64,000 bases of DNA from Psychroflexus torquis ATCC 700755 (GCF_000153485.2 NC_018721.1:372001-436000); one strand, 5' to 3'; positions 35,163 to 44,886 are shown, numbered from the stretch's first letter. Notes: generated from the letters alone by a model not told the origin. Numbers and translations are program-made.

Positions 35163-35780
35163 ATTTGCGCAATTTTTAAACACTTCATAAAACGCCTTTT
35201 AGGCCTCGAGACAAAAAAAGATACCGACGAGTATGGAAATGAGATAGGTAAATTTATGCCTAAACCTGAAATACCCGTTGATGAGGAGTTTATGATAAAT
35301 TTTAAAAAAAATGGTGGTAAGTTTTTGTACTGTGAAGACGAAAATGAATTGAGACTCAATTTTTTTGAAATCTTAAAAGAAAATCAGTGGGAAAAATGTG
35401 AAGCTTATTGTAGCAATTTAGAAATTCCGAAAATTTTTAAACACACAAAATTAAAATTCAACAAAAACTTAAGTGCTTGTGTATTCTTGTCTGATTGTGA
35501 ATTTTTAATTTCAAATACAGGAGCAATTCTAGTTAGTTCTTGCCAAATGGGAGATAAAAGATTAGCAGATCTTCCTCTTAATTTTATCATAATTGCTAAA
35601 ACTAGTCAGATGATTAAAACCATAGGCGAAGGACTCCAAAAAATTAATAAAAAACACAATAGAATACTACCTACTAACATCACAACTATTAAAACTTTTG
35701 AAGAAAAGAAAGATTCTGATTTTATGACCTATGGAAGTACTCCAAAAAATTTATATTTGCTCCTTTTAGAAGATCTATAG
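35163..35780 (+). CDS. LUD-domain (LutC/YkgG-like) protein with non-standard start
   Basis: A LUD-domain protein related to LutC of lactate utilisation. GAILVSSCQMGDKRLADLP, and the lysine/asparagine-rich tail, fit the family as found in Bacteroidota. The first ATG is at 35256 (174 aa), but the same frame is open upstream to 35145 and encodes family-like residues (FKHFIKRLLGLETKKDTDEY). No ATG, GTG or TTG lies in that stretch. ATT codons at 35163 or 35172 are the possible starts, so I give the extent from 35163 with doubt. Without lutA or lutB nearby its role is unclear; cdsA follows after 3 bp. Confidence 0.7.
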   Translation: MCAIFKHFIKRLLGLETKKDTDEYGNEIGKFMPKPEIPVDEEFMINFKKNGGKFLYCEDENELRLNFFEILKENQWEKCEAYCSNLEIPKIFKHTKLKFNKNLSACVFLSDCEFLISNTGAILVSSCQMGDKRLADLPLNFIIIAKTSQMIKTIGEGLQKINKKHNRILPTNITTIKTFEEKKDSDFMTYGSTPKNLYLLLLEDL

Positions 35781-35783
35781 CAA

Positions 35784-36584
35784 ATGTCTGAAATTCTCAA
35801 AAGAAGCATCACTGGTGCTTTGTATATTATCATAATTGTATCTACTGCCTTTTTAAGTCACTATCTACTTCTTGTATTTTTTACAGTAGTGGGTCTTATT
35901 TGTTTAAGAGAATTTCAAACCCTCTTGCAATTTAAAAATATAATGTCGTACTTTTCTCTAGTAGTTCTTTTGTATTACTTCAATTTTACAGAAACCTACT
36001 TACCGGTTCTAATTGCCTATTTGGCCATGACCTTGGTTGTAAAACTATTCCTTTTAAAAGATTTGTATACCTTAAACGACATTCCTATTTTTGATGGGAA
36101 AAAGCATTTGCTTACTTTATTTTATATCGTCCCCTCCATTATTTTTTTAACAATGATTCCCGTTTATAAGGAAAATTATGAATATGTCCTTATAGGAACT
36201 TTTGTACTGATATGGACGAACGATTCTTTCGCCTATCTTGTGGGTAAGAACTTTGGAAAACATAAGTTATTCGAAAGAATTTCACCAAAGAAAACAATTG
36301 AAGGTTTTATTGGAGGAGCAGTTTTCACAGTCGCTATGAGCTACTTAATATTTACTTATATAGACATGTTGCCTTGGTGGGCTTGGATTATTTTAGCGCT
36401 AATTGTAAGTGTTTTTGGAACACTTGGAGATTTGGTTCAATCCAAATTTAAAAGAAAAGCTGATGTTAAGGATAGTGGAAAAATAATGCCGGGTCACGGT
36501 GGTATATTTGATAGGATGGATAGCATGCTTTTTTCGAGTACTTTTGTTTTTATTTTTATTTTATTCGTTGATTATGTTTCATAG
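35784..36584 (+). CDS. cdsA: Phosphatidate cytidylyltransferase
   Basis: Makes CDP-diacylglycerol from phosphatidic acid and CTP at the inner membrane. 266 aa with about seven hydrophobic segments. The C-terminal signature is complete: GTLGDLVQSKFKRKADVKDS, then KIMPGHGGIFDRMDS. The next gene, psd, begins inside its last codons (11-bp overlap), and an acyl-CoA-binding protein gene follows, so this is a phospholipid-synthesis operon. Confidence 0.96.
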   Translation: MSEILKRSITGALYIIIIVSTAFLSHYLLLVFFTVVGLICLREFQTLLQFKNIMSYFSLVVLLYYFNFTETYLPVLIAYLAMTLVVKLFLLKDLYTLNDIPIFDGKKHLLTLFYIVPSIIFLTMIPVYKENYEYVLIGTFVLIWTNDSFAYLVGKNFGKHKLFERISPKKTIEGFIGGAVFTVAMSYLIFTYIDMLPWWAWIILALIVSVFGTLGDLVQSKFKRKADVKDSGKIMPGHGGIFDRMDSMLFSSTFVFIFILFVDYVS

Positions 36585-37227
36585 AGAAGGTTATAAAATT
36601 TTAGTTTCGAGTTTGATTGGATTAATTGTTATTAATCTTCTGTCAAACCTGCTTATAAATAAACAGTGGATTGTGACCACAATTTTCTTGGCCACACTTG
36701 TCATGTTTATTCTTGTTGCACAGTTTTTCAGAAACCCAAAGCGGCATGTGAAAAAGAATAAAAAAAATATCTTATCGCCAGTCGATGGCAAAGTTGTCGC
36801 TATAGAAAAAGTATTTGAGCCAGAATTTGTAAACGAAGAGCGCTTACAGGTATCTATATTTATGTCTCCATTAAATGTCCACGTAACCAGATATCCCATT
36901 GGTGGTAAAATTTTATATACAAAATATCACCCTGGTAAATTTTTTGTCGCTTGGCATCCAAAGTCTAGTGAAGAAAACGAGAGGACCACGGTTGTTGTTG
37001 AGACACAAAATTTTGGAAATATTTTATTTAGACAAATAGCAGGTGCTGTAGCAAGACGAATTGTAAACTATGCTAAGGAAGACAAAATAGCAGTTCAGGG
37101 AGAGGATTCTGGATTTATAAAATTTGGATCAAGAGTTGATTTATTTCTACCTGTGGATTCAGAAATTTCTGTATCTATCAACGATAATGTGAAAGGTGGG
37201 GAATCTATCATTTTAAAAGCCAAGTAA
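36574..37227 (+). CDS. psd: Phosphatidylserine decarboxylase proenzyme (short form)
   Basis: Converts phosphatidylserine to phosphatidylethanolamine using a self-made pyruvoyl group. The start is ATG 36574 (MFHREGYKILV), 217 aa, overlapping cdsA by 11 bp; a longer in-frame reading from 36499 lies within cdsA and is not family-like. After a membrane segment near the N-terminus come FRNPKR, ILSPVDGKVVAIE, FMSPLNVHVTRYP and the processing site in FIKFGSRVDLFLP, where the serine of GS becomes the pyruvoyl. The short form is usual in Bacteroidota. Confidence 0.95.
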   Translation: MFHREGYKILVSSLIGLIVINLLSNLLINKQWIVTTIFLATLVMFILVAQFFRNPKRHVKKNKKNILSPVDGKVVAIEKVFEPEFVNEERLQVSIFMSPLNVHVTRYPIGGKILYTKYHPGKFFVAWHPKSSEENERTTVVVETQNFGNILFRQIAGAVARRIVNYAKEDKIAVQGEDSGFIKFGSRVDLFLPVDSEISVSINDNVKGGESIILKAK

Positions 37228-37228
37228 A

Positions 37229-37534
37229 ATGGATCTAGAAAAGCTTACGGAACAGGAGGTTGAAAAGCTTTTTGAACATGCTTATCAAAGGGTAAGTGAA
37301 ACTGATAAAAAATTCCCTCAAGATGTTCTTTTGTACTTTTATGCCTATTATAAACATGCTAAAAACGAATCCGATTTAAAAGTCACTCAAAGCCCAATTA
37401 ATGGGGAAGAACTAGTCAATGCTTTTAAAGCGAATGCTATGTTTCAAGTGAAAACATTTTCTCAACAAGAATCCAAATTAAAGTATATCCGACTTGCTCA
37501 ACTTCAGCTCGGAGACGAATTTGATCCTGAATAA
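37229..37534 (+). CDS. Acyl-CoA-binding protein
   Basis: 101 aa, an all-helical cytoplasmic protein of the ACBP family. The second helix VLLYFYAYYKHAK carries the tyrosine/lysine residues that contact acyl-CoA. It starts 1 bp after psd stops, in an operon for phospholipid synthesis, where a carrier of long-chain acyl-CoA fits well. ACBPs are rarer in bacteria than in eukaryotes, but this location in Flavobacteriia appears regular to me. Confidence 0.85.
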   Translation: MDLEKLTEQEVEKLFEHAYQRVSETDKKFPQDVLLYFYAYYKHAKNESDLKVTQSPINGEELVNAFKANAMFQVKTFSQQESKLKYIRLAQLQLGDEFDPE

Positions 37535-37569
37535 AAAAGGTCAATTTTTCATTAAAATTGACCTTTTTT
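37533..37569. terminator. Terminator between ACBP gene and valS
   Basis: A perfect 16-bp stem AAAAAAGGTCAATTTT / AAAATTGACCTTTTTT with a 5-nt loop, placed at the stop of the ACBP gene and 23 bp after the end of the convergent valS. T-runs on both strands make it bidirectional. Confidence 0.9.
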
Positions 37570-37591
37570 AGTATATCATTCTACTTAAAAA

Positions 37592-40219
37592 TTATAAACT
37601 TTCTAAGCTCGCTGTAATCGTTTGAATTTGAGCTAGAGCATCCGCTTTCTTTTGCTTCTCGAGATTAACCACTTGTTCCGGAGCATTGTTAACAAACCTC
37701 TCGTTGGCTAACTTTTTATCCACAGATATCAAGAAACCTTTGTAATACAGAAGTTCCTCTTTTAACTTTGCTATCTCTGCTTCTATATCAATAGCCCCTT
37801 CTACAGGAATAAAGTACTCGTTAGATTTGACTCTAAAGGTTAGACTCCCTTCAATTGCTGAATCTACGTAAGTAAGGTTTTGGAGATTACCCATTTTTGT
37901 AATAACAGAATCGAAGGCCTTTGATGCTGACTCGTTATTGATAATCAAAAAGTCAATTTCATTTTTGAAAGCTATATTTTTTTCTTTACGTATAGTTCTT
38001 ATCCCTGAAATCACTTCAGCAGTAAAAGCAAATTCAGAAATAATAGACGAATTATATTTCCTTTGCTCTGGCCATAAAGATACAGTCAAGGCCTCTGAGG
38101 GTTCTCTTTTAGTAATTTGATGCCATATTTCTTCTGTTATAAATGGCATAAAGGGATGTAATATTTTGAGATTATCTTCAAATAAGGCAATAGCAGATTC
38201 TAGTGTTTTTTGATCAACAGGCTGTTCGTAACCTGGCTTTATGATTTCTAAAAACCAAGAACAGAAATCATCCCAAACCAGTTTATAACTAGTCATTAAG
38301 GCATTAGAAATTCTATATTTTGAATAATGATCTTCTAGCTCACGTAATTTATCTTGAAATACAGCTTCATACCATTGTATTGCAATTTTAGAAGATTCTG
38401 GCTGCTCTATAGTTTCACTTACTTCCCAAGAAGTAATCAATTTAAAAGCATTCCAAATTTTATTGCTAAAGCCTTTACCCTGTTGGCATAAGGCTTCATC
38501 AAACAAAAGATCATTCCCAGCAGCATTACTCAATAGCAGGCCTACTCTTACGCCATCTGCGCTATAATTCTCAATCAGTTTTAAAGCATCTGGAGAATTC
38601 CCTAAAGATTTAGACATTTTTTTCCTTTGCTTATCTCTTACTAAGCCTGTGAGATAGACATTTTCAAAAGGCTTCTGACCTGTATACTCATATCCTGCCA
38701 TAATCATACGGGCTACCCAGAAAAATAAAATATCTGGACCAGTCACCAAATCGTTGGTTGGATAATAGTATTGGAATTCTTTATTTTCTGGATTTCTTAT
38801 CCCATCGAATACGCTTATAGGCCATAACCAAGAAGAAAACCAAGTATCCAGAACATCACTATCTTGAGTTAAATCTGATAGTGATAATGATTTTCCTGAC
38901 TTTTCTTTTGCTAAGTGTAAAGCGTCTTCTTTTGTCTTTGCAACTACGTAGTCATTTTCACCATCCCCAAAATAATAAGCTGGAATTTGATGTCCCCACC
39001 AAAGCTGTCTCGAAATATTCCAATCACGGATATTTTCCATCCAGTGTCGGTATGTGTTTTCAAACTTCTTGGGGTGAAGATGAATTTCATCTGACTCCAA
39101 TACAGCAGTAATCGCAGGTTTTGCAAGATCTTTCATCTTCAAAAACCACTGATCTGATAACCTTGGCTCTATCACTGCTTTTGTTCTTTCCGAGGTCCCC
39201 ACTTTGTTGGTATAATTTTCGGTTTTAAGCAAAGATCCCTGTTTTTCTAGTGCTTTAACAAAGTTTGTCCTTGCTACAAAGCGATCTTGACCTTCATAAT
39301 CTAGTCCGAAACTATTTAAGGTAGCATCCTCATTGAAAATATCGTAGACCTCTAGGTTGTGTTTTTCCCCTAATACTTTGTCATTTTCGTCATGTGCCGG
39401 AGTCACTTTAAGACAACCCGTTCCAAACTCGATATCCACGTAGTCGTCCTCAATAATTGGAATATGTCTTCCCACGATTGGAACAATGGCCTTTTTACCT
39501 TTAAGATGAGAAAATCTAGTATCATTGGGATTAACACAAATAGCAGAATCTCCGAAAATAGTTTCTGGCCTTGTGGTTGCTATGGTCAATTTTTCTTCAG
39601 AATCTACTAGTTGATAAGACACGAAGTAGAGTTTACCTTGTTTTTCTTCATAAATCACTTCTTCATCAGACAAGGTGGTCTTAGCTTCTGGATCCCAATT
39701 TACCATGCGGTAGCCCCGATAGACCAAGCCTTTATTATGAAGGTCTATAAAGGACTGCACAACCGACTCGTACATGTTATCGTCCAATGTAAATTTAGTA
39801 CGTTCCCAATCACAAGAGGCTCCTAGCTTTTTTAGTTGATTCAAAATTCTACCGCCGTAGTCATCGGTCCATTCCCAAGCGTGTTTTAAAAAATCCTCTC
39901 GACTCAGGTCCGCTTTAGAAATTCCGTCTGCTTTAAGCTTAGCAACCACTTTAGCTTCAGTAGCAATAGAAGCATGATCCGTTCCTGGCACCCAACAGGC
40001 ATTTTTACCCAATAATCTAGCTCTTCTTACCAGAACATCTTGGATAGTAATATTAAGCATGTGGCCCATGTGTAAAACTCCTGTCACATTTGGTGGAGGA
40101 ATAACTATGGAATAAGGTTCTCTCTCATCCACCTCAGAGTGAAAAAAATTATGCTTTTCCCAATAGGAATACCATTTTTGCTCTGCTTCTTTAGAATTAT
40201 ACTTAAGTGTACTTGACAT
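37592..40219 (-). CDS. valS: Valine--tRNA ligase
   Basis: A class I aminoacyl-tRNA synthetase, 875 aa. The HIGH-like motif is HMGH at residues 50-53 within PPPNVTGVLHMGHML; the KMSKS motif is at about 534-538. The editing domain between them has TTRPETIFGDSA. The C-terminus is the coiled-coil arm that binds tRNA (EIAKLKEELLYYKGFLISVD), ending without extra domains. It is transcribed alone toward the shared terminator at 37533. Confidence 0.98.
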   Translation of the reverse strand: MSSTLKYNSKEAEQKWYSYWEKHNFFHSEVDEREPYSIVIPPPNVTGVLHMGHMLNITIQDVLVRRARLLGKNACWVPGTDHASIATEAKVVAKLKADGISKADLSREDFLKHAWEWTDDYGGRILNQLKKLGASCDWERTKFTLDDNMYESVVQSFIDLHNKGLVYRGYRMVNWDPEAKTTLSDEEVIYEEKQGKLYFVSYQLVDSEEKLTIATTRPETIFGDSAICVNPNDTRFSHLKGKKAIVPIVGRHIPIIEDDYVDIEFGTGCLKVTPAHDENDKVLGEKHNLEVYDIFNEDATLNSFGLDYEGQDRFVARTNFVKALEKQGSLLKTENYTNKVGTSERTKAVIEPRLSDQWFLKMKDLAKPAITAVLESDEIHLHPKKFENTYRHWMENIRDWNISRQLWWGHQIPAYYFGDGENDYVVAKTKEDALHLAKEKSGKSLSLSDLTQDSDVLDTWFSSWLWPISVFDGIRNPENKEFQYYYPTNDLVTGPDILFFWVARMIMAGYEYTGQKPFENVYLTGLVRDKQRKKMSKSLGNSPDALKLIENYSADGVRVGLLLSNAAGNDLLFDEALCQQGKGFSNKIWNAFKLITSWEVSETIEQPESSKIAIQWYEAVFQDKLRELEDHYSKYRISNALMTSYKLVWDDFCSWFLEIIKPGYEQPVDQKTLESAIALFEDNLKILHPFMPFITEEIWHQITKREPSEALTVSLWPEQRKYNSSIISEFAFTAEVISGIRTIRKEKNIAFKNEIDFLIINNESASKAFDSVITKMGNLQNLTYVDSAIEGSLTFRVKSNEYFIPVEGAIDIEAEIAKLKEELLYYKGFLISVDKKLANERFVNNAPEQVVNLEKQKKADALAQIQTITASLESL

Positions 40220-40333
40220 GTTGACTGAATATTTGAAATCGTAAAATTACTGATAAGTCCACAAACTAAAAGAATTAAGATTTAAATTATCCGAAGAATT
40301 TTAAGTTTTAAAATTCTTGACTATATTTACTTT

Positions 40334-40705
40334 ATGAAAAACTTTACATTCCTCTGTTTTCTATGGTTTCATTTTATAACGTTTGGACAAAACCCTGAAG
40401 GTTTGAGCTTCGAAACATCAACTTATGATTTTGGAATTATAGATTCACAAACCAAGGCAAAAGCAGTATTTAAGTTTAAGAATAGCTCAAATTCTACTAT
40501 TGAAATTTTAAAAATACACGGCAAAAGCCATTGTATAAAAATCGACTCTTCTAGTTTAAGAACTTATGCCCCAAAAGAGGGAGGTGAAATTTTAATTTCT
40601 TACAATACTAGTTGCAAGGGTCCTATCCGAAGAACGGTAAGTGTATTTACATCTCAAAAAGAACATACGATTACTTTAAAACTTATTGGAAAAGTCTCTG
40701 AGTAA
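40334..40705 (+). CDS. DUF1573 secreted protein
   Basis: 123 aa with a signal peptide ending FITFGQ. The rest is one immunoglobulin-like DUF1573 domain: FETSTYDFGIIDSQTKAKAV, FKFKNSS and ISYNTSCKGP are the family pattern. DUF1573 proteins are exported and abundant in Bacteroidota, of unknown function. It is convergent with the aspartyl protease gene, only 7 bp from it. Confidence 0.82.
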   Translation: MKNFTFLCFLWFHFITFGQNPEGLSFETSTYDFGIIDSQTKAKAVFKFKNSSNSTIEILKIHGKSHCIKIDSSSLRTYAPKEGGEILISYNTSCKGPIRRTVSVFTSQKEHTITLKLIGKVSE

Positions 40706-40712
40706 AATCTAT

Positions 40713-42047
40713 TCAATTGAGCTGGGATCTCAAAATGATAGTTCTTTTTAACGTCACATCTCCCCTTTTCAAGATTAACTTAACTCGGTCTCCCTCGTCA
40801 CCACTAAGTAACTGATTAATTTTATCAAGACCTAAAGAAGTGATTGATCTGCCGTTCATCTTCAAAATCCTATCCCCTATTTGAATATCAATTTCTGAAG
40901 ATGAAGAGTTGGGTCTTATATTAGCTACGTTTAGAATTTTAGAAATTTGTAATCTAATACTAAATTGTTCTGGTGAAGTTGTTTTGGCATAAACTGACTT
41001 TTCTTTATCATATATCTTAACTCGAATAGGCGTTTTGATGGTATTAATTTCTTCTCCTATATATTGTAGGAATAATCCACTCCTATCATAATTAAAATTA
41101 TCGTTGAAACTCCTATTGGACTTTAAATATAAATTTTGATTTTTATAGTCAAAAAAAATTACAAATCGTCTTAAAACTTCAGCACCCAAAATACCATCTT
41201 TATACCGATCTGCGGTAAACAATTCAGCTGAGACAGAGTCTACATAGGCTGTCCTAGGTTCTTTTAATTTGTAGTCTCCTAATTGAACTGACTTAGCTTT
41301 AGACCTCATCCCTTCAATCACACTTTCTAAACCATAGCCTATGTAATCAAAAAATGAATTCTTAGGAGCAACCACGTCTTTATTTTCAAAAATCCAAAAA
41401 GCATCACTAGAACCAGCATCAATTAAGAAAACTAATTCTTTTACTGTACCATCTTTAAATTCTATTGGAATTTTAATGTGAGGCTTTTTTCTTATAAACC
41501 GAAAATCAATTTTATCAAAATCATTAAGTTTTCTATTGAATTTATCGTGTTGATACAGACGAAGTTTATTTCGGTTATAATTTAACCTTAGAATAAAATC
41601 TTTTAGAAATTCATACCCTATGATACCTTGAACATTTATACCCAGTTTACTAGAAAGATCAAATCTAGGGTCAGTAATAAAGTAAACTTCCTGTTTTTCT
41701 CCGCGTATGGGTCCAAAATCTATGATATTATTTGTCGTTCTAAAAGCTTTTACTGGCTCTGAACTTCCTAAGCTCCTTAACGAAATATATTCTGCCTCTA
41801 CTAAAGATAAAGAATCCTTGACTTGACCAAATACCTTGGTCTTATTGACACCCGTATCGAGTAAAAAATTAACTAATTCTCCATTAAGCAAGGCTGATAA
41901 AATGATAAGATTGTTAACTGATCTGAACTTTAAATTCACAGCTCTATCGCCTTCATCTTTAAATTTGAATTGATTTTGAGTAAAGCAATAGTGATGATAA
42001 AATAAACTACAGAAAACAAGACTCCAAAACCAAGTATTTTTCTTCAT
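40713..42047 (-). CDS. Secreted retropepsin-like aspartyl protease with PDZ domain
   Basis: About 444 aa from the ATG at 42047 (MKKNTWFW), with a signal peptide ending CFTQ; an in-frame ATG at 42062 adds five residues. Two aspartyl-protease half-sites occur, VNFLLDTGVNK near the N-terminus and VFLIDAGSSDAFW mid-protein, consistent with a single-chain duplicated retropepsin fold. The C-terminal part is a PDZ domain with IQIGDRILKMNGRSI. Such DTG-PDZ proteins are common in Bacteroidota; their targets are unknown. The second site has DAG rather than DTG, which is allowed in many members. Confidence 0.85.
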   Translation of the reverse strand: MKKNTWFWSLVFCSLFYHHYCFTQNQFKFKDEGDRAVNLKFRSVNNLIILSALLNGELVNFLLDTGVNKTKVFGQVKDSLSLVEAEYISLRSLGSSEPVKAFRTTNNIIDFGPIRGEKQEVYFITDPRFDLSSKLGINVQGIIGYEFLKDFILRLNYNRNKLRLYQHDKFNRKLNDFDKIDFRFIRKKPHIKIPIEFKDGTVKELVFLIDAGSSDAFWIFENKDVVAPKNSFFDYIGYGLESVIEGMRSKAKSVQLGDYKLKEPRTAYVDSVSAELFTADRYKDGILGAEVLRRFVIFFDYKNQNLYLKSNRSFNDNFNYDRSGLFLQYIGEEINTIKTPIRVKIYDKEKSVYAKTTSPEQFSIRLQISKILNVANIRPNSSSSEIDIQIGDRILKMNGRSITSLGLDKINQLLSGDEGDRVKLILKRGDVTLKRTIILRSQLN

Positions 42048-42190
42048 AAATTTAAAATACAAAACATTTAAAATTCAGTAAAATATAAACTTTAATTTTA
42101 ATTAGTATTTAAGACTTTTCACATGGATTTGAAGATTGTGAATCTTGCAATTACTAATTAAAATTACGACATTTACACAAAAATTACACT

Positions 42191-43384
42191 ATGCCTAAAA
42201 TATCTTCTAAGGGGCTTAACATGCCTCAATCTCCAATACGTAAGTTAGCTCCTTTTGCAGATAGAGCAATAGAGGAAGGAAAAAAAATATTTTTCCTAAA
42301 TATTGGACAACCAGACATTTCAACTCCAAAAGCAGCCTTGGATGCTGTCAAGAATAATAATCTTGATATTTTATCTTACAGCCCCTCATCGGGATTTGAT
42401 TCTTACAAAAAGAAGTTGGCCAAGTATTATGTAGAAAATGGTATTGATATTGAAGCCGATGACCTTATCGTCACTACAGGAGGATCTGAAGCACTTCTTT
42501 TTACTATGGGAAGCATCACAGACCCCGGAGATGAAGTTATAATACCTGAGCCTTTTTATGCAAATTATAATGGCTTTGCAGTAGCCTCTGGTGTTGTTGT
42601 AAAACCAGTAGAGTCCAAATTTGAAGATAATTTTGCCTTACCTTCAATAAGCGAATTTGAAAAGCAGATTACAGAAAAAACAAAAGCTATAATTATTTGT
42701 AATCCAGGAAATCCTACAGGATATTTATATACAAAAGATGAGATTCAAAAGCTTGCAGATCTTGCTATAAAACATGATCTTTTTATTGTAGCCGACGAAG
42801 TTTACAGAGAGTTTGTCTACGATGGTGAAGAACACCATTCTATTATGAGTTTGCCAGAGTTAAAGAATCATGCAATTATGGTGGATTCTGTCTCTAAGCG
42901 TTATAGTATGTGTGGAGCTAGAATAGGATGTATGGTTTCTAAAAATAAAGAGTTAATAGCTACAGCTCTAAAGTTTGCTCAGGCCAGACTAAGTCCTCCT
43001 ACCTTTGCTCAAATTGCCAGTGAAGCCGCCCTGGATACCAAGAAAGATTACTTCATTGAAGTCAATGAAGAATATAAGAGCAGAAGAGATACCCTTATCG
43101 AAGCTCTTGAGGATATTAAAGGTGTAAAAGTCGCTAAACCTAAAGGGGCCTTTTACTGTGTTGCAGAATTACCCGTAGAAGATAGCGAAGATTTTGCTAA
43201 GTGGATGTTGTCTGAGTTTGATTTAAATGGTGAAACCGTTATGGTAGCTCCAGCAGCTGGCTTCTACTCTACTCCCCACACGGGAATGAATCAAATTAGA
43301 ATTGCTTATGTTATTGAAAAACAAAACTTACTTAAAGCAGTAGCCATTTTGAAAATGGCCTTACAAGCCTACACAAAAAGATAA
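42191..43384 (+). CDS. Class I/II aminotransferase (aspartate aminotransferase-like)
   Basis: A PLP-dependent aminotransferase of 397 aa. The PLP lysine is in MVDSVSKRYSMCGARIG; other fold-type I motifs are NIGQPDISTP, TTGGSEAL, NPGNPTGYLY and IVADEVYREF. It resembles the bacterial I-gamma aspartate aminotransferases but the exact substrate cannot be fixed by eye. murB starts directly after its stop codon (no gap), so the two are co-translated. Confidence 0.93.
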   Translation: MPKISSKGLNMPQSPIRKLAPFADRAIEEGKKIFFLNIGQPDISTPKAALDAVKNNNLDILSYSPSSGFDSYKKKLAKYYVENGIDIEADDLIVTTGGSEALLFTMGSITDPGDEVIIPEPFYANYNGFAVASGVVVKPVESKFEDNFALPSISEFEKQITEKTKAIIICNPGNPTGYLYTKDEIQKLADLAIKHDLFIVADEVYREFVYDGEEHHSIMSLPELKNHAIMVDSVSKRYSMCGARIGCMVSKNKELIATALKFAQARLSPPTFAQIASEAALDTKKDYFIEVNEEYKSRRDTLIEALEDIKGVKVAKPKGAFYCVAELPVEDSEDFAKWMLSEFDLNGETVMVAPAAGFYSTPHTGMNQIRIAYVIEKQNLLKAVAILKMALQAYTKR

Positions 43385-44401
43385 ATGAAATTGAAAAAAA
43401 ATATTTCTTTAAAGTCTTATAATTCCTTCGGAATAGATGTAAAGGCTCATCAATTCATCTCCGTAAAACGCGAGGATGAATTGATTGGAATATTGAAACG
43501 ATTTTATGCTTCAGAATTGTTTGTCTTAGGCGGCGGAAGTAACATGCTACTAACCAAAGATATTAAAGATACTGTTCTCCATATTAATTTAAAAGGTATT
43601 GAAGTTATTGAGGAAACAGACTCTCATGTTTTAGTAAAAGCGGCAGCAGGTGAAGACTGGCATGACTTTGTCACCTATTGTCTTGAAAAAGACTATGGTG
43701 GTCTTGAAAACCTATCGCTTATCCCTGGAAATGTTGGGACTTCTCCTGTTCAAAACATCGGAGCTTATGGAGTCGAACTAAAAGATGTAATGTCTTATTG
43801 TGAAGCTGTAAACAGACAGACTTTAGCTAAAAAAAGATTCAACACAGAAGACTGTAAGTTTGACTATAGGAATTCCATATTCAAAACAAAGCTTAAAAAT
43901 CAGTTTATCATCACGAGTGTAATTTTTAAATTAACCAAAAACAACCATCATCTTAAATTAGATTATAGTTCATTAAAAACCGAGCTTGAGTCTCAAAATA
44001 TTACTCAGCCAAGCATAAAAGATGTTTCTAAAGCTGTTGTCTCCATTCGCCAATCGAAGTTACCAGATCCAAAAGAGATAGGAAATAGCGGGAGTTTCTT
44101 TAAAAACCCCATTGTAAACGAAAAAGCTTTCAATAAAATTCAGAGTGAATTTCCAAATTTACCTCATTATAAAATAGATGCTAAATCTATTAAAATCCCT
44201 GCAGGTTGGCTTATAGAAAATGTTGGCCTTAAAGGTTACCGAAAAGGAGATGCTGGAGTTCATAAAAAACAAGCCTTAGTCTTAGTAAATTACGGGGAAG
44301 CAAGTGGAAAAGATATTCATGCAGTTTCTAAACTGGTTCAAAAAGAAGTAGAAAACAAATTTAATATCCATCTTGAGAGTGAAGTCAATATTTACAAGTA
44401 G
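43385..44401 (+). CDS. murB: UDP-N-acetylenolpyruvoylglucosamine reductase
   Basis: The flavoenzyme that completes UDP-N-acetylmuramic acid for peptidoglycan. 338 aa, the longer type I form as in E. coli. FVLGGGSNMLLTKD is the FAD-binding segment; GLENLSLIPGNVGTSPVQNI, the catalytic serine in EIGNSGSFFKNP and the final glutamate in NIHLESEVNIY are visible. It abuts the aminotransferase gene. Confidence 0.97.
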   Translation: MKLKKNISLKSYNSFGIDVKAHQFISVKREDELIGILKRFYASELFVLGGGSNMLLTKDIKDTVLHINLKGIEVIEETDSHVLVKAAAGEDWHDFVTYCLEKDYGGLENLSLIPGNVGTSPVQNIGAYGVELKDVMSYCEAVNRQTLAKKRFNTEDCKFDYRNSIFKTKLKNQFIITSVIFKLTKNNHHLKLDYSSLKTELESQNITQPSIKDVSKAVVSIRQSKLPDPKEIGNSGSFFKNPIVNEKAFNKIQSEFPNLPHYKIDAKSIKIPAGWLIENVGLKGYRKGDAGVHKKQALVLVNYGEASGKDIHAVSKLVQKEVENKFNIHLESEVNIYK

Positions 44402-44480
44402 GAAATAAAGGGTTTGTTAAAAATTAGAGATAAATTTCTATTTCCTTAAAGATGATCTCAACTTTCATTAAATTTGATTT

Positions 44481-44687
44481 ATGAAATTATTATTGATTAC
44501 AATTATACTTTTAGGATTAGCAGTTGCAGGAATTGCTATAAAAATTTGGGGAAAGAAAGAAGGTAAATTCGCTGGCACCTGTGCAAGCCAAAGTCCTTTT
44601 TTAAACAAAAGTGGGGATGCTTGTAATTTCTGTGGTAAAATGCCAGATGAACAAACCGATTGTAACGGTTCAGAGAAAAGCAAGTAA
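44481..44687 (+). CDS. Small membrane protein with CxxC motif, NqrM-like
   Basis: 68 aa. One N-terminal membrane helix (residues 3-22) is followed by FAGTCASQSPF and CNFCGKMPDEQTDC. The layout, a helix and then a cytoplasmic-side cysteine cluster, recalls NqrM (DUF539), which helps insert iron into the Na+-pumping NADH:quinone reductase. Resemblance is in pattern only, and no nqr gene is in the window. It may start the transcription unit that leads to the ECF sigma factor. Confidence 0.6.
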   Translation: MKLLLITIILLGLAVAGIAIKIWGKKEGKFAGTCASQSPFLNKSGDACNFCGKMPDEQTDCNGSEKSK

Positions 44688-44705
44688 CCGTCTTGGTACT
44701 TAAGG

Positions 44706-44879
44706 TTGAAATTTATACGATTCCAATTTATAATATCAGCTCCGATTTCTATAGTCTTACAGTTCAACTATTCTAAACGAATTTTAAATTGGAATAAAAC
44801 TCCCTTTAAACACTATCAAGATACACTTCCTGTTAGAGTAACTGTTTGTGCTGAAAACGTAAAACTCTTCAAACAGTAA
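44706..44879 (+). CDS. Possible 57-aa protein (TTG start)
   Basis: A short frame in the same phase as the preceding gene, opening with TTG 44706 (KFIRFQFIISAPISIVLQFN) and ending 7 bp before the next ATG. It has a hydrophobic start and a basic middle. No family recognised. It fills what is otherwise a 199-bp gap, but may be chance. Confidence 0.25.
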   Translation: MKFIRFQFIISAPISIVLQFNYSKRILNWNKTPFKHYQDTLPVRVTVCAENVKLFKQ

Positions 44880-44886
44880 TTTTTTC

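Noticed and set aside
36499..36573. An upstream start for psd
   Set aside because: The added residues are the end of cdsA in another frame; ATG 36574 gives the normal N-terminus.
44468..44767. A 99-codon minus-strand reading frame across the NqrM-like gene
   Set aside because: It is the mirror of the plus-strand coding region and has no family-like features.
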